Source of the DNA: an uncultured Eubacteriales bacterium
GTDB lineage: Bacteria > Bacillota > Clostridia > Tissierellales > Peptoniphilaceae
DNA length: 30,725 nt
Reading direction: 5' to 3'
Assembly (NCBI GenBank): GCA_902488815.1
Contig: CABTXP010000015.1
Span: forward strand, 1-30,725
Part shown: piece by piece, positions 6,888 through 15,427 of the stretch
Layout of the letters: every line of letters begins with the position of its first letter
Position numbering within the stretch: the first letter of the stretch is position 1
Translations under genes and position numbers: made by a program
Notes under the pieces: generated by a model
The model's database searches: none
What the model saw: only the letters and a program-made list of their open reading frames with translations
Told to the model about the DNA's origin: nothing

Positions 6888-8258
6888 ATGAAGAGATATA
6901 TAAGAGAAGGCGTTGAAAATTTAAAAGGGATTTCTTTCCAAATGCCGGGCCACAAGCAAAGGCACTTTGAAGAGCCTTTTGACTACATTACTCACGATGT
7001 GACGGAGACTCACGGCACTGACAACTTACTTGACCCTAAGGAATGTATAAGAGAATCGGAAAGAGAACTTGAGAGAATTTTCGGCACCAAGAGATCTTAC
7101 TACATGGTAAACGGATCCTCCGGCTCATTAATCGTTGCAATAAATGCGGCTACTGTACCGGGAGATACAATACTGGTACAGAGAAATTGTCACAAGAGCG
7201 TCTTTAATGCGGCGATTATTTCAAGGCTTAATTTAAAATACTTTGATGCAAACTATGACGAAGAGGACAACTTAATTACAGACGCGGATCCTGCTGAAAT
7301 TGAAAGACAACTAATTGCTGATAAAAATATAAAGTGTGTAGTAGTTACAAGCCCCAACTATTTCGGCGTTGTATCGGACATTAAAAAAATCGCCGAAGTG
7401 GTGCACAGACACGGAGCAGTCTTAGTAGTAGATGAAGCTCACGGTGCCCACTTCCAATACTCGGGATACAAAGAACACTCGGCAGTATGCCAAGGTGCGG
7501 ACCTTGTCATTCACTCGCCACACAAGACCTTGCCTGCCCTTACTCAAACATCAATGCTTCATTTGTGCAGCGACAGAGTTTCGGAAAAGAAAGTCATGAA
7601 GTCCATTGTACTTTTCACCACAACATCACCTTCCTATGTCTTTACACAAAACATGGAAGCAGCTGCGGACTTTATGGAGAGAGAAGGCAAAAGACTAATT
7701 GATCAAAATATAGAGTACATTGACAAGATGGAAAAAGACTTAAAAGATAAGGTTGTATTCTATAAGTCAAAGGGGAATTTTTTCAAAGACCCGATGAAAG
7801 TTCTCTTCAGAATTCCCGGGATGATTGGCTTTGACATTGTAAGGAGCCTGTACTTCGACTATAATATAAGAGTAGAGATGGCTGATTTTTACTATGTCCT
7901 ATGTATTGCAACAGTAATGAATACAAAAGAAGATTATGAAAAACTGACCAAGGCTCTTTTGGAAATAGCAAAGGGCGATAAGAAGTTTATAACTCTTCCG
8001 AAGTACAAGAAGATTGTGCCGAACGTAGAGTTAAAGGCCTATGAAGCTTTTTACAAACACACGAAGGAAATGCCTTTAAAAGACTCGGTGGGCAAAATTT
8101 CCGCCAAAATCGTGGCGCCATATCCGCCGGGAGTTCCACTACTTGTACCAGGAGAGCTTATTACACAGGACATTGTAGATGTAATATGTGAATATAAAGA
8201 ATTCAATGCCAAAATTGTAGGCATTGAAGATGAAATGTTAGAGGTTATTGATGAATAA
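6888..8258 (+). CDS. Orn/Lys/Arg decarboxylase family PLP enzyme (YaaO-like)
   Basis: A cytosolic fold-type I PLP enzyme of 456 residues, the short form of the Orn/Lys/Arg decarboxylase family without the N-terminal wing domain of the E. coli enzymes. Visible are ETHGTDNLLDP near residue 40, VNGSSGSLIVAINA, the PLP aspartate motif VVDEAHGAHF, and the Schiff-base lysine K213 in HSPHKTLPALTQTSML. The C-terminal PYPPGVPLLVPGE is typical of the family. It precedes tmk exactly as yaaO does in Bacillus. The substrate (arginine, lysine or ornithine) cannot be told from the sequence; a polyamine or acid-response role is likely. The end overlaps the tmk start. Confidence 0.88.
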   Translation: MKRYIREGVENLKGISFQMPGHKQRHFEEPFDYITHDVTETHGTDNLLDPKECIRESERELERIFGTKRSYYMVNGSSGSLIVAINAATVPGDTILVQRNCHKSVFNAAIISRLNLKYFDANYDEEDNLITDADPAEIERQLIADKNIKCVVVTSPNYFGVVSDIKKIAEVVHRHGAVLVVDEAHGAHFQYSGYKEHSAVCQGADLVIHSPHKTLPALTQTSMLHLCSDRVSEKKVMKSIVLFTTTSPSYVFTQNMEAAADFMEREGKRLIDQNIEYIDKMEKDLKDKVVFYKSKGNFFKDPMKVLFRIPGMIGFDIVRSLYFDYNIRVEMADFYYVLCIATVMNTKEDYEKLTKALLEIAKGDKKFITLPKYKKIVPNVELKAYEAFYKHTKEMPLKDSVGKISAKIVAPYPPGVPLLVPGELITQDIVDVICEYKEFNAKIVGIEDEMLEVIDE

Positions 8259-8868
8259 AGGTTTTTTTGTAGCTTTTGAAGGGCCGGACGGCTGCGGCAA
8301 AAGCACAATCAGCAACTTAGTTTATGAAAAATTAATAGAAGAAGGCTATCCGGTTATAAAAAGCAGAGAGCCGGGAGGCACTCCTATTTCAGAAAAAATC
8401 AGAAATATAATTTTGGACAACGACAATGTTGCCATGCACCCTCGCACCGAGGCTTTGCTTTATGCGGCAGGTCGCGCTCAACATGTGGAGGAAAAAATAA
8501 AACCTGCTCTCAAAGAAGGCAAGATTGTACTTGTGGAAAGATACATTCTCTCTTCTCTAATCTACCAAGGCATTGGAAGAGATTTGGGCGTTGAAGAAGT
8601 CTTTAAGGTCAATCAATTTGCCACACAAAACCTGGAGCCGGATCTTACAATAATTTTAAATCCTAATAAAGTTACGGTTTCACGAAAGGCAAAGGAAGGT
8701 TTGGACAGACTTGAAAATGCCGGAGTGGAGTTTCACACCAAGGTTTTAAATGCATATATAGAGTACGGCAAAACTCATGAGGTACTTTTTGTAGATGCCT
8801 CAATGTCAATAGAAGAAGTTTTTGAAGAGGTTTATAGAGAGATAAAGTTAAGAGGCGGTTTGAAATGA
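8251..8868 (+). CDS. tmk: Thymidylate kinase
   Basis: Phosphorylates dTMP to dTDP with ATP. The 205-residue product has the P-loop GPDGCGKST at residues 11-19, the ERY (DRY-type) motif in LVERYILSSLIYQG, and a LID-like region SRKAKEGLDRLE. The ATG at 8251, with AGAGG six bases before it, is preferred over the adjoining TTG. It overlaps the decarboxylase gene by 8 bases, and its stop overlaps darA by 4 bases (ATGA). Length and motifs are standard. Confidence 0.96.
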   Translation: MNKGFFVAFEGPDGCGKSTISNLVYEKLIEEGYPVIKSREPGGTPISEKIRNIILDNDNVAMHPRTEALLYAAGRAQHVEEKIKPALKEGKIVLVERYILSSLIYQGIGRDLGVEEVFKVNQFATQNLEPDLTIILNPNKVTVSRKAKEGLDRLENAGVEFHTKVLNAYIEYGKTHEVLFVDASMSIEEVFEEVYREIKLRGGLK

Positions 8869-9203
8869 AACTTTTAATCACTGTAGTACAAGATACGGAC
8901 AGCGACTATTTAATTGACAGATTGACGGAAAAAGGTTTTAGAGTGACAATACTTTCTTCCACAGGCGGATTTTTAAAATCAGGCAACACCACAATACTCA
9001 CAGGTATTGAAGAGGACAAATTAGGCGAATACCTTGAAATTGTGAAGAACAACTGCAAGAGAAGAGAAGTTACAAAGACCATTCAATCTGCGGCAATGCC
9101 GGGACAAAACTTTTCATCCACACTCCTTGCCATGCCTGTCCAAGTAGTGGTAGGGGGAGCGTCGGTCTTTATACTTGATGCTTTTGACTTTAAGAAATAT
9201 TGA
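8865..9203 (+). CDS. darA: Cyclic-di-AMP receptor, PII-like (DarA/YaaQ)
   Basis: A 112-residue member of the PII-like DarA family, trimeric cytosolic proteins that bind cyclic-di-AMP. It matches the family along its length: MKLLITVVQDTDSDYLID at the N-terminus, TGGFLKSGNTTILTGIEE in the binding region, a long loop from about residue 63 to 92, and the closing VVVGGASVFILDAF. Downstream targets of DarA are unknown. It sits between tmk and holB as in Bacillus, except that a shorter relative lies where yaaR would be. Confidence 0.93.
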   Translation: MKLLITVVQDTDSDYLIDRLTEKGFRVTILSSTGGFLKSGNTTILTGIEEDKLGEYLEIVKNNCKRREVTKTIQSAAMPGQNFSSTLLAMPVQVVVGGASVFILDAFDFKKY

Positions 9204-9210
9204 GGTGGAC

Positions 9211-9495
9211 ATGAAACTTATTATTGCCATTGTAAGAGAAAAGTTTTTTGATAAACTCCTTGTTGAACTTATGGAGGCTGATGTTCACGTTACAAAACTC
9301 AACTCCACGGGAGGCTTTTTTAAAAAGGCCAACACCACACTTTTAATCGGCACGGAAGCAAAAGACTTAGACAAAATAGATGAAATATTTAAAGCAAACT
9401 GCAAGACTGAAATTTTAGAAAAAGACGGCAAAAAAATGGAAGTTGCCGGCGCAACACTTTTTATATTGGATGTGGCGGATTGTTTGAGAATTTAA
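9211..9495 (+). CDS. Second, shorter DarA-like PII protein
   Basis: A 94-residue paralogue of the gene just upstream. It keeps the N-terminal strand (MKLIIAIVREKFFDKLL), the central STGGFFKKANTTLLIGTE and the closing AGATLFILDVAD, but lacks the roughly 20-residue loop between the second strand-helix unit and the last strand. The start is the ATG at 9211, with GAGGTGG two bases upstream, rather than an in-frame ATG inside darA. It may bind cyclic-di-AMP, bind another ligand, or form mixed trimers with DarA; these are inferences. It overlaps the proposed start of holB by 16 bases. Confidence 0.85.
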   Translation: MKLIIAIVREKFFDKLLVELMEADVHVTKLNSTGGFFKKANTTLLIGTEAKDLDKIDEIFKANCKTEILEKDGKKMEVAGATLFILDVADCLRI

Positions 9496-10355
9496 TCGGC
9501 AACGACAATGCCAAGAATTTATTAAAAAGAGATTTAAATTCAGGTGTATTTCACGCATATTTATTTTTAGGCGAAGAAGGCTTAGGCAAATTTCAATTTG
9601 CAAAGGAGTTCGCTTCAAATGTAATTGACGCAAAACTTCCTCACCCTGATGTTAAAATAATTGAAGGGACGACGATTTTAAAGTCGGCAATTGAAGATTT
9701 GGTGGAAGATGCTTTTTTGAAGCCTATGTACAAGGATACGAAAATATATATTATAAGGGACTTTCACAAGGTCACGACGGAAGGTCAAAACGCCCTTTTA
9801 AAGACCTTGGAAGAGCCTATGACACATGTGAAGCTCATACTTACATCTTCAAATGAAGAGGGAATTTTGACTACAATACTTTCCAGGGCAAAAATCGTAA
9901 AATTTTATCATGTACCTGATGAAGTGTTGAAAGACTACTTTATAAGAGAGGGCTACGAGCCTTCAAAGGTAGCAGAAGCCGTTAAATTTTCCGTGGGATC
10001 GGTAGGCAAGGCCTTTGAAATTTTAAACAACGAGAATTTTTTCGACCTTAAAAATCAAGTTGAGGGAGGACTCATGAGAGTCTTCAGAGACAAGGGATTT
10101 GAGCCATATATTATGTACAAGCTCATAGATGAAAAGCAGGAGAATAGGGATTTAATTTTGGAAATTATGAGCTACTGGTTGAGGGATATGGTTTTACAAA
10201 AAGAACTTAAAGGGGAAGGCGTAAATATTTCCACGGACAAACTTTTAAAATCTTATCGCATGTTAATAGATGTGAGAAGTAATTTGGACAAGAATGTGAA
10301 TTTAAGAACAGCGGTAATGCCGCTTTTACTATATATAGGGGGAGAGAATGACTGA
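9480..10355 (+). CDS. holB: DNA polymerase III delta' subunit
   Basis: This clamp-loader subunit starts at TTG 9480, giving MFENLIGNDNAKNLLKRDL, the usual first motif of HolB/DnaX proteins; 291 residues. The P-loop region reads FLGEEGLGKFQFA, with F where ATP-binding relatives have T or S, consistent with a subunit that does not hydrolyse ATP. GQNALLKTLEEP and ILSRAKIVKF (SRC-type motif without the cysteine) follow. The cysteines that bind zinc in E. coli delta' are absent. It overlaps the darA-like gene before it and ricT after it (8 bases). Confidence 0.9.
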   Translation: MFENLIGNDNAKNLLKRDLNSGVFHAYLFLGEEGLGKFQFAKEFASNVIDAKLPHPDVKIIEGTTILKSAIEDLVEDAFLKPMYKDTKIYIIRDFHKVTTEGQNALLKTLEEPMTHVKLILTSSNEEGILTTILSRAKIVKFYHVPDEVLKDYFIREGYEPSKVAEAVKFSVGSVGKAFEILNNENFFDLKNQVEGGLMRVFRDKGFEPYIMYKLIDEKQENRDLILEIMSYWLRDMVLQKELKGEGVNISTDKLLKSYRMLIDVRSNLDKNVNLRTAVMPLLLYIGGEND

Positions 10356-11244
10356 AACTGTAGGAGTTAGATTTAAAGATACGGGAAAGATTTACCTCTT
10401 TGACAAAAACGGATCCGGTGCAAAAATCGGAGACCATGTTATTGTGGAAACTATAAGAGGGATTGAGTACGGCACAGTTGTAACTGAAAAGGAAATGGCG
10501 GATGACGAAGTCTCAAAGGACTTAAAGCCTGTCATAAGAGTTGCAACTCCTGAAGATACGGACAAGCAAATTGACAACAAAAACAGAGCCAAGGAAGCTT
10601 TAATTATATGTCATCAAAGGATTAAGGATCACGGTCTTGACATGAGACTTGTGGGGAGTGAATACACCTTTGACAACTCAAAGCTTTTGTTTTATTTTAC
10701 TTCCGACCAAAGGATTGACTTTAGAGAATTGGTTCGAGACTTGGCGGGAATTTTCAGAACGAGAATTGAGCTTAGACAAATCGGCGTGAGAGACGAGGCA
10801 AAGATTATCGGCGCCTTGGGTTGCTGCGGCAGAGAAACTTGCTGCTCCAATTTTTTAAGCGAGTTTCAACCTGTGTCAATTAAAATGGCAAAGGACCAAG
10901 GACTTTCACTTAATCCTACCAAAATTTCCGGCATTTGCGGCAGACTTATGTGCTGTTTAAAATATGAACAGGACGGCTACGAATGTATATTAAAGAGAAT
11001 GCCCAAGGTTGGAGAAGTTGTCGGTACATCTGAAGGCAAGGGCACCGTTGTAGATACATACAACATTCAGGAGCTTGTGAAGGTGAGATTCGGCACGGAA
11101 GAAGAGGGAGAAGAAAAACTCTTCGAACTATCCGAAGTAAAGAGGACACACAAGTTTGACAGGAAACTCAACATTAACAGACAGGACTTTAACAGAGAAG
11201 AAGATGCGTCGGAAGAAGAACTTAAACAACTGCAAGATAAATAA
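10348..11244 (+). CDS. ricT: PSP1-domain protein RicT (YaaT)
   Basis: A 298-residue PSP1-domain protein. In Bacillus RicT forms a complex with RicA and RicF that carries [4Fe-4S] clusters and promotes maturation of mRNAs by RNase Y, affecting sporulation and competence. The cysteine-rich core is intact here: GALGCCGRETCCSNFL and then ISGICGRLMCCLKYE. The tail after about residue 240 is charged. It is the last gene of the operon, followed by a terminator that begins at its stop codon. RicA and RicF are not in this window. Confidence 0.92.
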   Translation: MTETVGVRFKDTGKIYLFDKNGSGAKIGDHVIVETIRGIEYGTVVTEKEMADDEVSKDLKPVIRVATPEDTDKQIDNKNRAKEALIICHQRIKDHGLDMRLVGSEYTFDNSKLLFYFTSDQRIDFRELVRDLAGIFRTRIELRQIGVRDEAKIIGALGCCGRETCCSNFLSEFQPVSIKMAKDQGLSLNPTKISGICGRLMCCLKYEQDGYECILKRMPKVGEVVGTSEGKGTVVDTYNIQELVKVRFGTEEEGEEKLFELSEVKRTHKFDRKLNINRQDFNREEDASEEELKQLQDK

Positions 11245-11269
11245 TAGGGACTTAGGTCCTTATTTTTTT
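11244..11269 (+). terminator. Terminator of the tmk-ricT operon
   Basis: ATAGGGAC (11244-11251) pairs with GTCCTTAT (11256-11263), with one wobble and a 4-base loop, followed by a T7 run. Confidence 0.85.
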
Positions 11270-11340
11270 GCTTTCATCTTAAAATTTCAATATATTTTCA
11301 AAAAATCATTTATTTTTTATTACATTAAAGTAATATAGGT

Positions 11341-11346
11341 TATAAT
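11341..11346 (+). promoter_or_regulatory. -10 box for the class V aminotransferase
   Basis: A perfect TATAAT lies 24 bases before the proposed start. A weak TTACAT -35 lies 15 bases upstream. Confidence 0.45.
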
Positions 11347-11370
11347 ATAACAAAAGAGAAGGTGATTTTT

Positions 11371-12438
11371 TTGAAATTATTTATTCCGGGTCCTGTGACA
11401 GTCAGACCTGAAGTTTTAGAAAAAATGTCCTCGCCTGTTATAGGACACAGGACTAAAGAAGCATCAAACTTACAAAGATCAATAGAAGAAAAAATGCAAA
11501 AGATTTGGCACACTAACAACACGGTTTTACTATCCACATCCTCAGGCAGCGGCTTGATGGAAGGGGCAGTAAGATCTCTTACCAAGAGACGCGCCGCAGT
11601 TTTTTCAAGCGGAGTCTTCGGCAGAAGATGGTACGACATGTGCAGGTTTAACTATGTAGATGCCGACATGTACGAAAACAAATGGGGCGAAATTGTAGAC
11701 GTGGACCAAGTGCGTGACGTCCTTAAGACGGGAAAGTACGACGTGATTACAGTCACACACAACGAAACTTCCACAGGAGTTATGAATCCTATTATGGAAA
11801 TTGGTGAAGTGGTTAAAGAATTTCCGGACGTGCTATTCTTAGTTGACACTGTAAGCTCCACTGCAGGTGTAGATATAAACGTAGATAAGATCGGTGCAGA
11901 CTTGGTTCTCACTTCTTCACAAAAATGTATCGGACTGCCGCCGGGATTTTCCATTTGCGCAATTTCCGACAAAGCTGTGGAAAGGGCAAAGACCGTTGAA
12001 AACAGAGGATGGTACTTGGACTTACTCGCTCTCTACAATTTTTCAAAGGAACACGACCACCAATACCCGACTACTCCTTCTGTATCTCACATGATAGCCT
12101 TGGACTATCAATTAGACTACATTTTAAATGTGGAAGGCCTTGAAAACAGAATTAAAAGGCACAAGGAAATGGCGGACTACACGAGAGCGTGGGCAAAGAA
12201 ACACTTCGACCTCTTTGCAAGAGAAGAGATTTGTTCAAACACTGTGACATGTGTGAAGAACACAAGAAATATCAATGTGCCCAAGGTTAATGAAGAGCTG
12301 GTAAAGAGAGGCATGATATTTGCCAACGGATACGCCGACTTAAAGGACATTACTTTCAGAATCGGTCACATGGGCGACACGACTTTAGACGACATGAAAG
12401 AACTTTTCGGAAATATAGAAGACATATTGGGACTATAA
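11371..12438 (+). CDS. Class V aminotransferase (alanine-glyoxylate / serine-pyruvate type)
   Basis: A PLP-dependent aminotransferase of 355 residues, of the alanine-glyoxylate/serine-pyruvate/purine-catabolism group. The N-terminus KLFIPGPVTVRPEVLEKM is typical. The PLP aspartate lies in LVDTVSSTAGVDI, and the Schiff-base lysine is K185 in LTSSQKCIGLPPG, counted from the TTG at 11371. I chose that start because GAGAAGG lies eight bases before it; an in-frame GTG three codons earlier overlaps that site. Related genes are often next to a serA-like dehydrogenase, but here the gene is alone between terminators. Likely reaction: transfer from serine or alanine to glyoxylate or pyruvate. Confidence 0.9.
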   Translation: MKLFIPGPVTVRPEVLEKMSSPVIGHRTKEASNLQRSIEEKMQKIWHTNNTVLLSTSSGSGLMEGAVRSLTKRRAAVFSSGVFGRRWYDMCRFNYVDADMYENKWGEIVDVDQVRDVLKTGKYDVITVTHNETSTGVMNPIMEIGEVVKEFPDVLFLVDTVSSTAGVDINVDKIGADLVLTSSQKCIGLPPGFSICAISDKAVERAKTVENRGWYLDLLALYNFSKEHDHQYPTTPSVSHMIALDYQLDYILNVEGLENRIKRHKEMADYTRAWAKKHFDLFAREEICSNTVTCVKNTRNINVPKVNEELVKRGMIFANGYADLKDITFRIGHMGDTTLDDMKELFGNIEDILGL

Positions 12439-12440
12439 AA

Positions 12441-12470
12441 AAGAGGACATCTTAGTGATGTCCTTTTAAT
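12441..12470 (+). terminator. Bidirectional terminator between converging genes
   Basis: AGGACATC (12444-12451) and GATGTCCT (12457-12464) form a perfect stem with a 5-base loop. There is an A-run on the left and a T-run on the right, so it can end both the aminotransferase and the leftward ABC exporter transcripts. Confidence 0.85.
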
Positions 12471-14016
12471 TTTCATAAATTTTCATATTTTTTAATTTTA
12501 TGAGAAGCATTATTTCAAAAATTATCATTGCCACGGTCATAATCAATGTGGCGATAAACATGCTTTTAATTAAAAAGGCAAGTAACAAAGTGATGCCTAT
12601 AGGTATTAAAACTATGAGCATGGCAACAAATATGGAAAATCTTTGCTTCACAACTTCCTGAGGATTGATCCAGTCGTACCTTGCCCACTTGATGTCCAAA
12701 AAAATTGTAATAGTAGAGGACAAAAATTGGTAGGCAATGGGGAACAAGTAAAACAACACAACCATGTTTTGTTCCACGGGAAACTTCATCACAATTGCCG
12801 TAATGTAAACCAAGAGGGGCACAATTGTGAGAGTAATGCTCACTGCAATTTTAGGAAGGGCAATGTCCATTATAGACATAGGCGCTGTGAAAGGGATCCA
12901 AACATTTTTGCCTTCAATGGAAAATGCCGAGCTTGTGCTGTCACTCATATTAATAAGTCCGCAGGCAATAAATATACCGTAGACTCCCATTATAGATGAC
13001 AGATCATATCCCGCCATTTCGTTTAAGCTCTCGGGCTTTGCGACAATCATCACAATTGCCATTAAAACAATTGCAAGAACTCCGAAGACCGTGTTGGCAA
13101 AATACACCGGGTAGTTAAAGTAAAGCTTCCACTCCTTAATATAATTTGCCATAAATTTGGAGCGCACTCTTATGCCTGTTTTCTTTTTCTTAACTTTGGC
13201 ACTTGATGTTGCAGTGCCCTTTAAAGCTCTGTAAATATTAAAGTGGTTTTTCGCCACATATGCCGTTGCCAAAGCGGTTATAACTACAGAAATTAATATA
13301 AAAATTCCCGCACTTAAAACACTTCCCTCGGTAATACCTTTGATAAAAAATTTGGTCTGAGGCATTACAACATAGTATGTCTGTATTACCTTTTTCATAA
13401 GTGAAGGTAATTGGGTGGAGAAGGACTTTCTAAAGACATATATGCCTAAGTAAATAATAATTACAACTATTGCAAAAAATCCCGTGGCAAGTTGTGACTT
13501 GTACTTAAACTTTACATACTTTCTAAAGATTGTGGAGATAAAAATTCCTACAGCCATGGTCACCAAGGGGAAGAATAAAAGCATTACAATCCCTAAAACT
13601 CCTCCCGGAATATTTTTTGCCGTTACAAAATTATAGACAATTATTGGGAAGAGCATAATAATTACGGAGTATAATACATCCACAATTAGAATCCCTGTAA
13701 GCTTGGACCAAAGAAGCTCTTTCTCCGTAAGAGGCATAGGAATTAAAATATTCATCTCGGTCTCGCCGAAGAGAGAATTGGTGCCTGAATTAATAACTCC
13801 CATTAGGATAAATAACGTCGCCACCATGGAAAAATATATTAACGACCTCTCAGGATTGTCTTTCCCCAAAAAAGTAAACATCACTACATAAATTAAAATT
13901 ACAGCCACACTAAGTACATACTGCCAAATTTTAATGGCCTTTTTTCTCTTAAAGCTTCCATTCAAAAGTTTTTTAAGCTCCATCTTCAAAAGGAGCTTCA
14001 GTTTTTCGCTTCTCAT
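12466..14016 (-). CDS. ABC exporter permease
   Basis: A 516-residue polytopic membrane protein with roughly a dozen hydrophobic segments, arranged like the permease half of a two-component ABC exporter. A conserved early cytosolic motif, LFGETEMNILIPMPLTEKEL (about residues 100-120), resembles the putative ABC exporter family of Clostridia. The middle contains a basic cytosolic loop rich in K and R near residues 270-285. It overlaps its ATPase gene by 4 bases (14013-14016), so the two are translationally coupled. The substrate is unknown. Confidence 0.85.
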   Translation of the reverse strand: MRSEKLKLLLKMELKKLLNGSFKRKKAIKIWQYVLSVAVILIYVVMFTFLGKDNPERSLIYFSMVATLFILMGVINSGTNSLFGETEMNILIPMPLTEKELLWSKLTGILIVDVLYSVIIMLFPIIVYNFVTAKNIPGGVLGIVMLLFFPLVTMAVGIFISTIFRKYVKFKYKSQLATGFFAIVVIIIYLGIYVFRKSFSTQLPSLMKKVIQTYYVVMPQTKFFIKGITEGSVLSAGIFILISVVITALATAYVAKNHFNIYRALKGTATSSAKVKKKKTGIRVRSKFMANYIKEWKLYFNYPVYFANTVFGVLAIVLMAIVMIVAKPESLNEMAGYDLSSIMGVYGIFIACGLINMSDSTSSAFSIEGKNVWIPFTAPMSIMDIALPKIAVSITLTIVPLLVYITAIVMKFPVEQNMVVLFYLFPIAYQFLSSTITIFLDIKWARYDWINPQEVVKQRFSIFVAMLIVLIPIGITLLLAFLIKSMFIATLIMTVAMIIFEIMLLIKLKNMKIYEN

Positions 14017-14717
14017 TTAACCAGCTCCAAGAAAATATTTTCAAGAGAAGACATGCCTGTTATTTTTTCAGTTTCTCCTTCAACGACAATGCGGCCGTCT
14101 TTAATAATTGCTATTTTGTTGCAAAGCTTTTGTGCCACTTCCAAGACGTGAGTGGAGAAAAATATTGCTCCGCCCTTCGCCACCATGTTTTTAAATTCGT
14201 CTTTTAAATATGCCGTCGCCGTCGGGTCGAGGCCCACAAAGGGCTCGTCTAAAATTAAAAGCTTAGGCTCGTGAACAAGGGCAGCGGTGATGGCAAGCTT
14301 TTGTTTCATGCCGTGAGAATAAGAGGAGATGGGATCGTCAATTGCCTTCCAAAGGTCAAAGACATCTACATACTTTGTAATATTTGCCTTCCGTTTATCT
14401 TCCTCCACATCATATATGTCGCTTATAAAGTTTAAATACTCCATGCCACGCATAAACTCATATAGCTCCGGATTGTCCGGTATGTATGCCATAACTTTCT
14501 TATATGCCAAGGGCTCTTCTTTAATATTCTTATTATCTACAAAAATTTCCCCGCGACTGAAATCGTTAAGACCTACTACGCACTTAATAGTTGTAGTTTT
14601 GCCTGCGCCGTTCTTGCCGATAAAGCCGTATATGTCTCCCGGTTCTATGTCAATATTTACGTCAAAGAGCACGTCCTTTGTGCCGTAGGACTTGTATAAA
14701 TTTTTTATGTTAAGCAT
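14013..14717 (-). CDS. ABC transporter ATP-binding protein
   Basis: A 234-residue nucleotide-binding subunit. Walker A GKNGAGKTT is at residues 34-42, the signature is YSHGMKQK, Walker B is LLILDEPFVGLD and the switch histidine is in FSTHVLE. The layout is that of the drug/antibiotic-type (CcmA/NatA-like) ABC exporters. A strong AGGAGG lies five bases before the ATG, and the permease follows with a 4-base overlap. Together they form a simple exporter of unknown substrate, transcribed away from tdk. Confidence 0.95.
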   Translation of the reverse strand: MLNIKNLYKSYGTKDVLFDVNIDIEPGDIYGFIGKNGAGKTTTIKCVVGLNDFSRGEIFVDNKNIKEEPLAYKKVMAYIPDNPELYEFMRGMEYLNFISDIYDVEEDKRKANITKYVDVFDLWKAIDDPISSYSHGMKQKLAITAALVHEPKLLILDEPFVGLDPTATAYLKDEFKNMVAKGGAIFFSTHVLEVAQKLCNKIAIIKDGRIVVEGETEKITGMSSLENIFLELVK

Positions 14718-14747
14718 ATTGCCTCCTGTTAAATCGCATTTTAATTA

Positions 14748-14777
14748 ATCTTATCACAAGGCTTTCCTTCAATACAA
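14748..14777 (-). promoter_or_regulatory. Promoter for the ABC exporter
   Basis: Read leftward: -35 TTGTAT (14777-14772), an 18-base spacer, and -10 TAAGAT (14753-14748). Confidence 0.4.
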
Positions 14778-14822
14778 TAATTTTGCTGGGGAAGGAAATA
14801 TATAATAATTAAGGGCACTTAA

Positions 14823-14831
14823 TGGTATAAT
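14823..14831 (+). promoter_or_regulatory. Extended -10 promoter for tdk-psuK-psuG
   Basis: TGGTATAAT, a perfect extended -10, lies 20 bases before the tdk ATG, with AGGAGGG between them. Confidence 0.6.
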
Positions 14832-14851
14832 TATTTGCGAAGGAGGGCGTA

Positions 14852-15427
14852 ATGCATCAGTATTTAGGAAAATTAATTATCCACACGGGAAGCATGTTTT
14901 CAGGCAAGACTTCCAGTTTGGAAAGAGATATAAAGAGATTTAGAATTGCAAACTACAAGTGCACTGTCTTTAAACCAAATGTAGACACTCGCTTTGTAAA
15001 CAACAAGGTCAAGACTCACGACAACACGGAGCTTGATGCAATTTCCGTTAAAAATATTGAGGAAATTTTAGATTATATTAAAGACCATCCCATGGACGTG
15101 GTGGGTATTGACGAGGTACAGTTTTTGCAAAACACTGCCTGCGAAGTTAAAGAGGGCATTATGAAAATGCTTCGCGACAAGGTCACAGTTGTTGTGGCGG
15201 GACTTGATATGGACTTTTCGGCAGAGCCCTTTGAAATTGTGAAAGAACTTATGCCGGTGTGTGACTATTTAAACAAGCACCACGCCGTCTGTACTAAGTG
15301 CGGACAGGACGCATGGGTTTCCCATAGAAAGACGGAGTCAAAGGAGAGATTTGTACTTGGCGCTTTAAATGAGTACGAACCCCTTTGCAGATCTTGTTAC
15401 AATAAGACCATAGAAGAGGAAAAATAA
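14852..15427 (+). CDS. tdk: Thymidine kinase
   Basis: Salvage enzyme phosphorylating thymidine to dTMP. The 191-residue product is a type II thymidine kinase: P-loop GSMFSGKTS from residue 13, the DExQ motif D87-E88 in GIDEVQFLQ with the catalytic glutamate, and a zinc-binding pair of cysteines C147/C150 (CTKC) matched by CRSC near the C-terminus. It starts with a strong AAGGAGGG site and shares the last base of its stop with the ATG of psuK (TAATG). With psuK/psuG it makes a small nucleoside-salvage operon. Confidence 0.96.
   Translation: MHQYLGKLIIHTGSMFSGKTSSLERDIKRFRIANYKCTVFKPNVDTRFVNNKVKTHDNTELDAISVKNIEEILDYIKDHPMDVVGIDEVQFLQNTACEVKEGIMKMLRDKVTVVVAGLDMDFSAEPFEIVKELMPVCDYLNKHHAVCTKCGQDAWVSHRKTESKERFVLGALNEYEPLCRSCYNKTIEEEK

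Noticed and set aside
9480..10355. HolB as an active clamp-loader ATPase (DnaX-like)
   Set aside because: The P-loop has F in place of T/S and the zinc cysteines are missing, as expected for a delta' subunit rather than DnaX.
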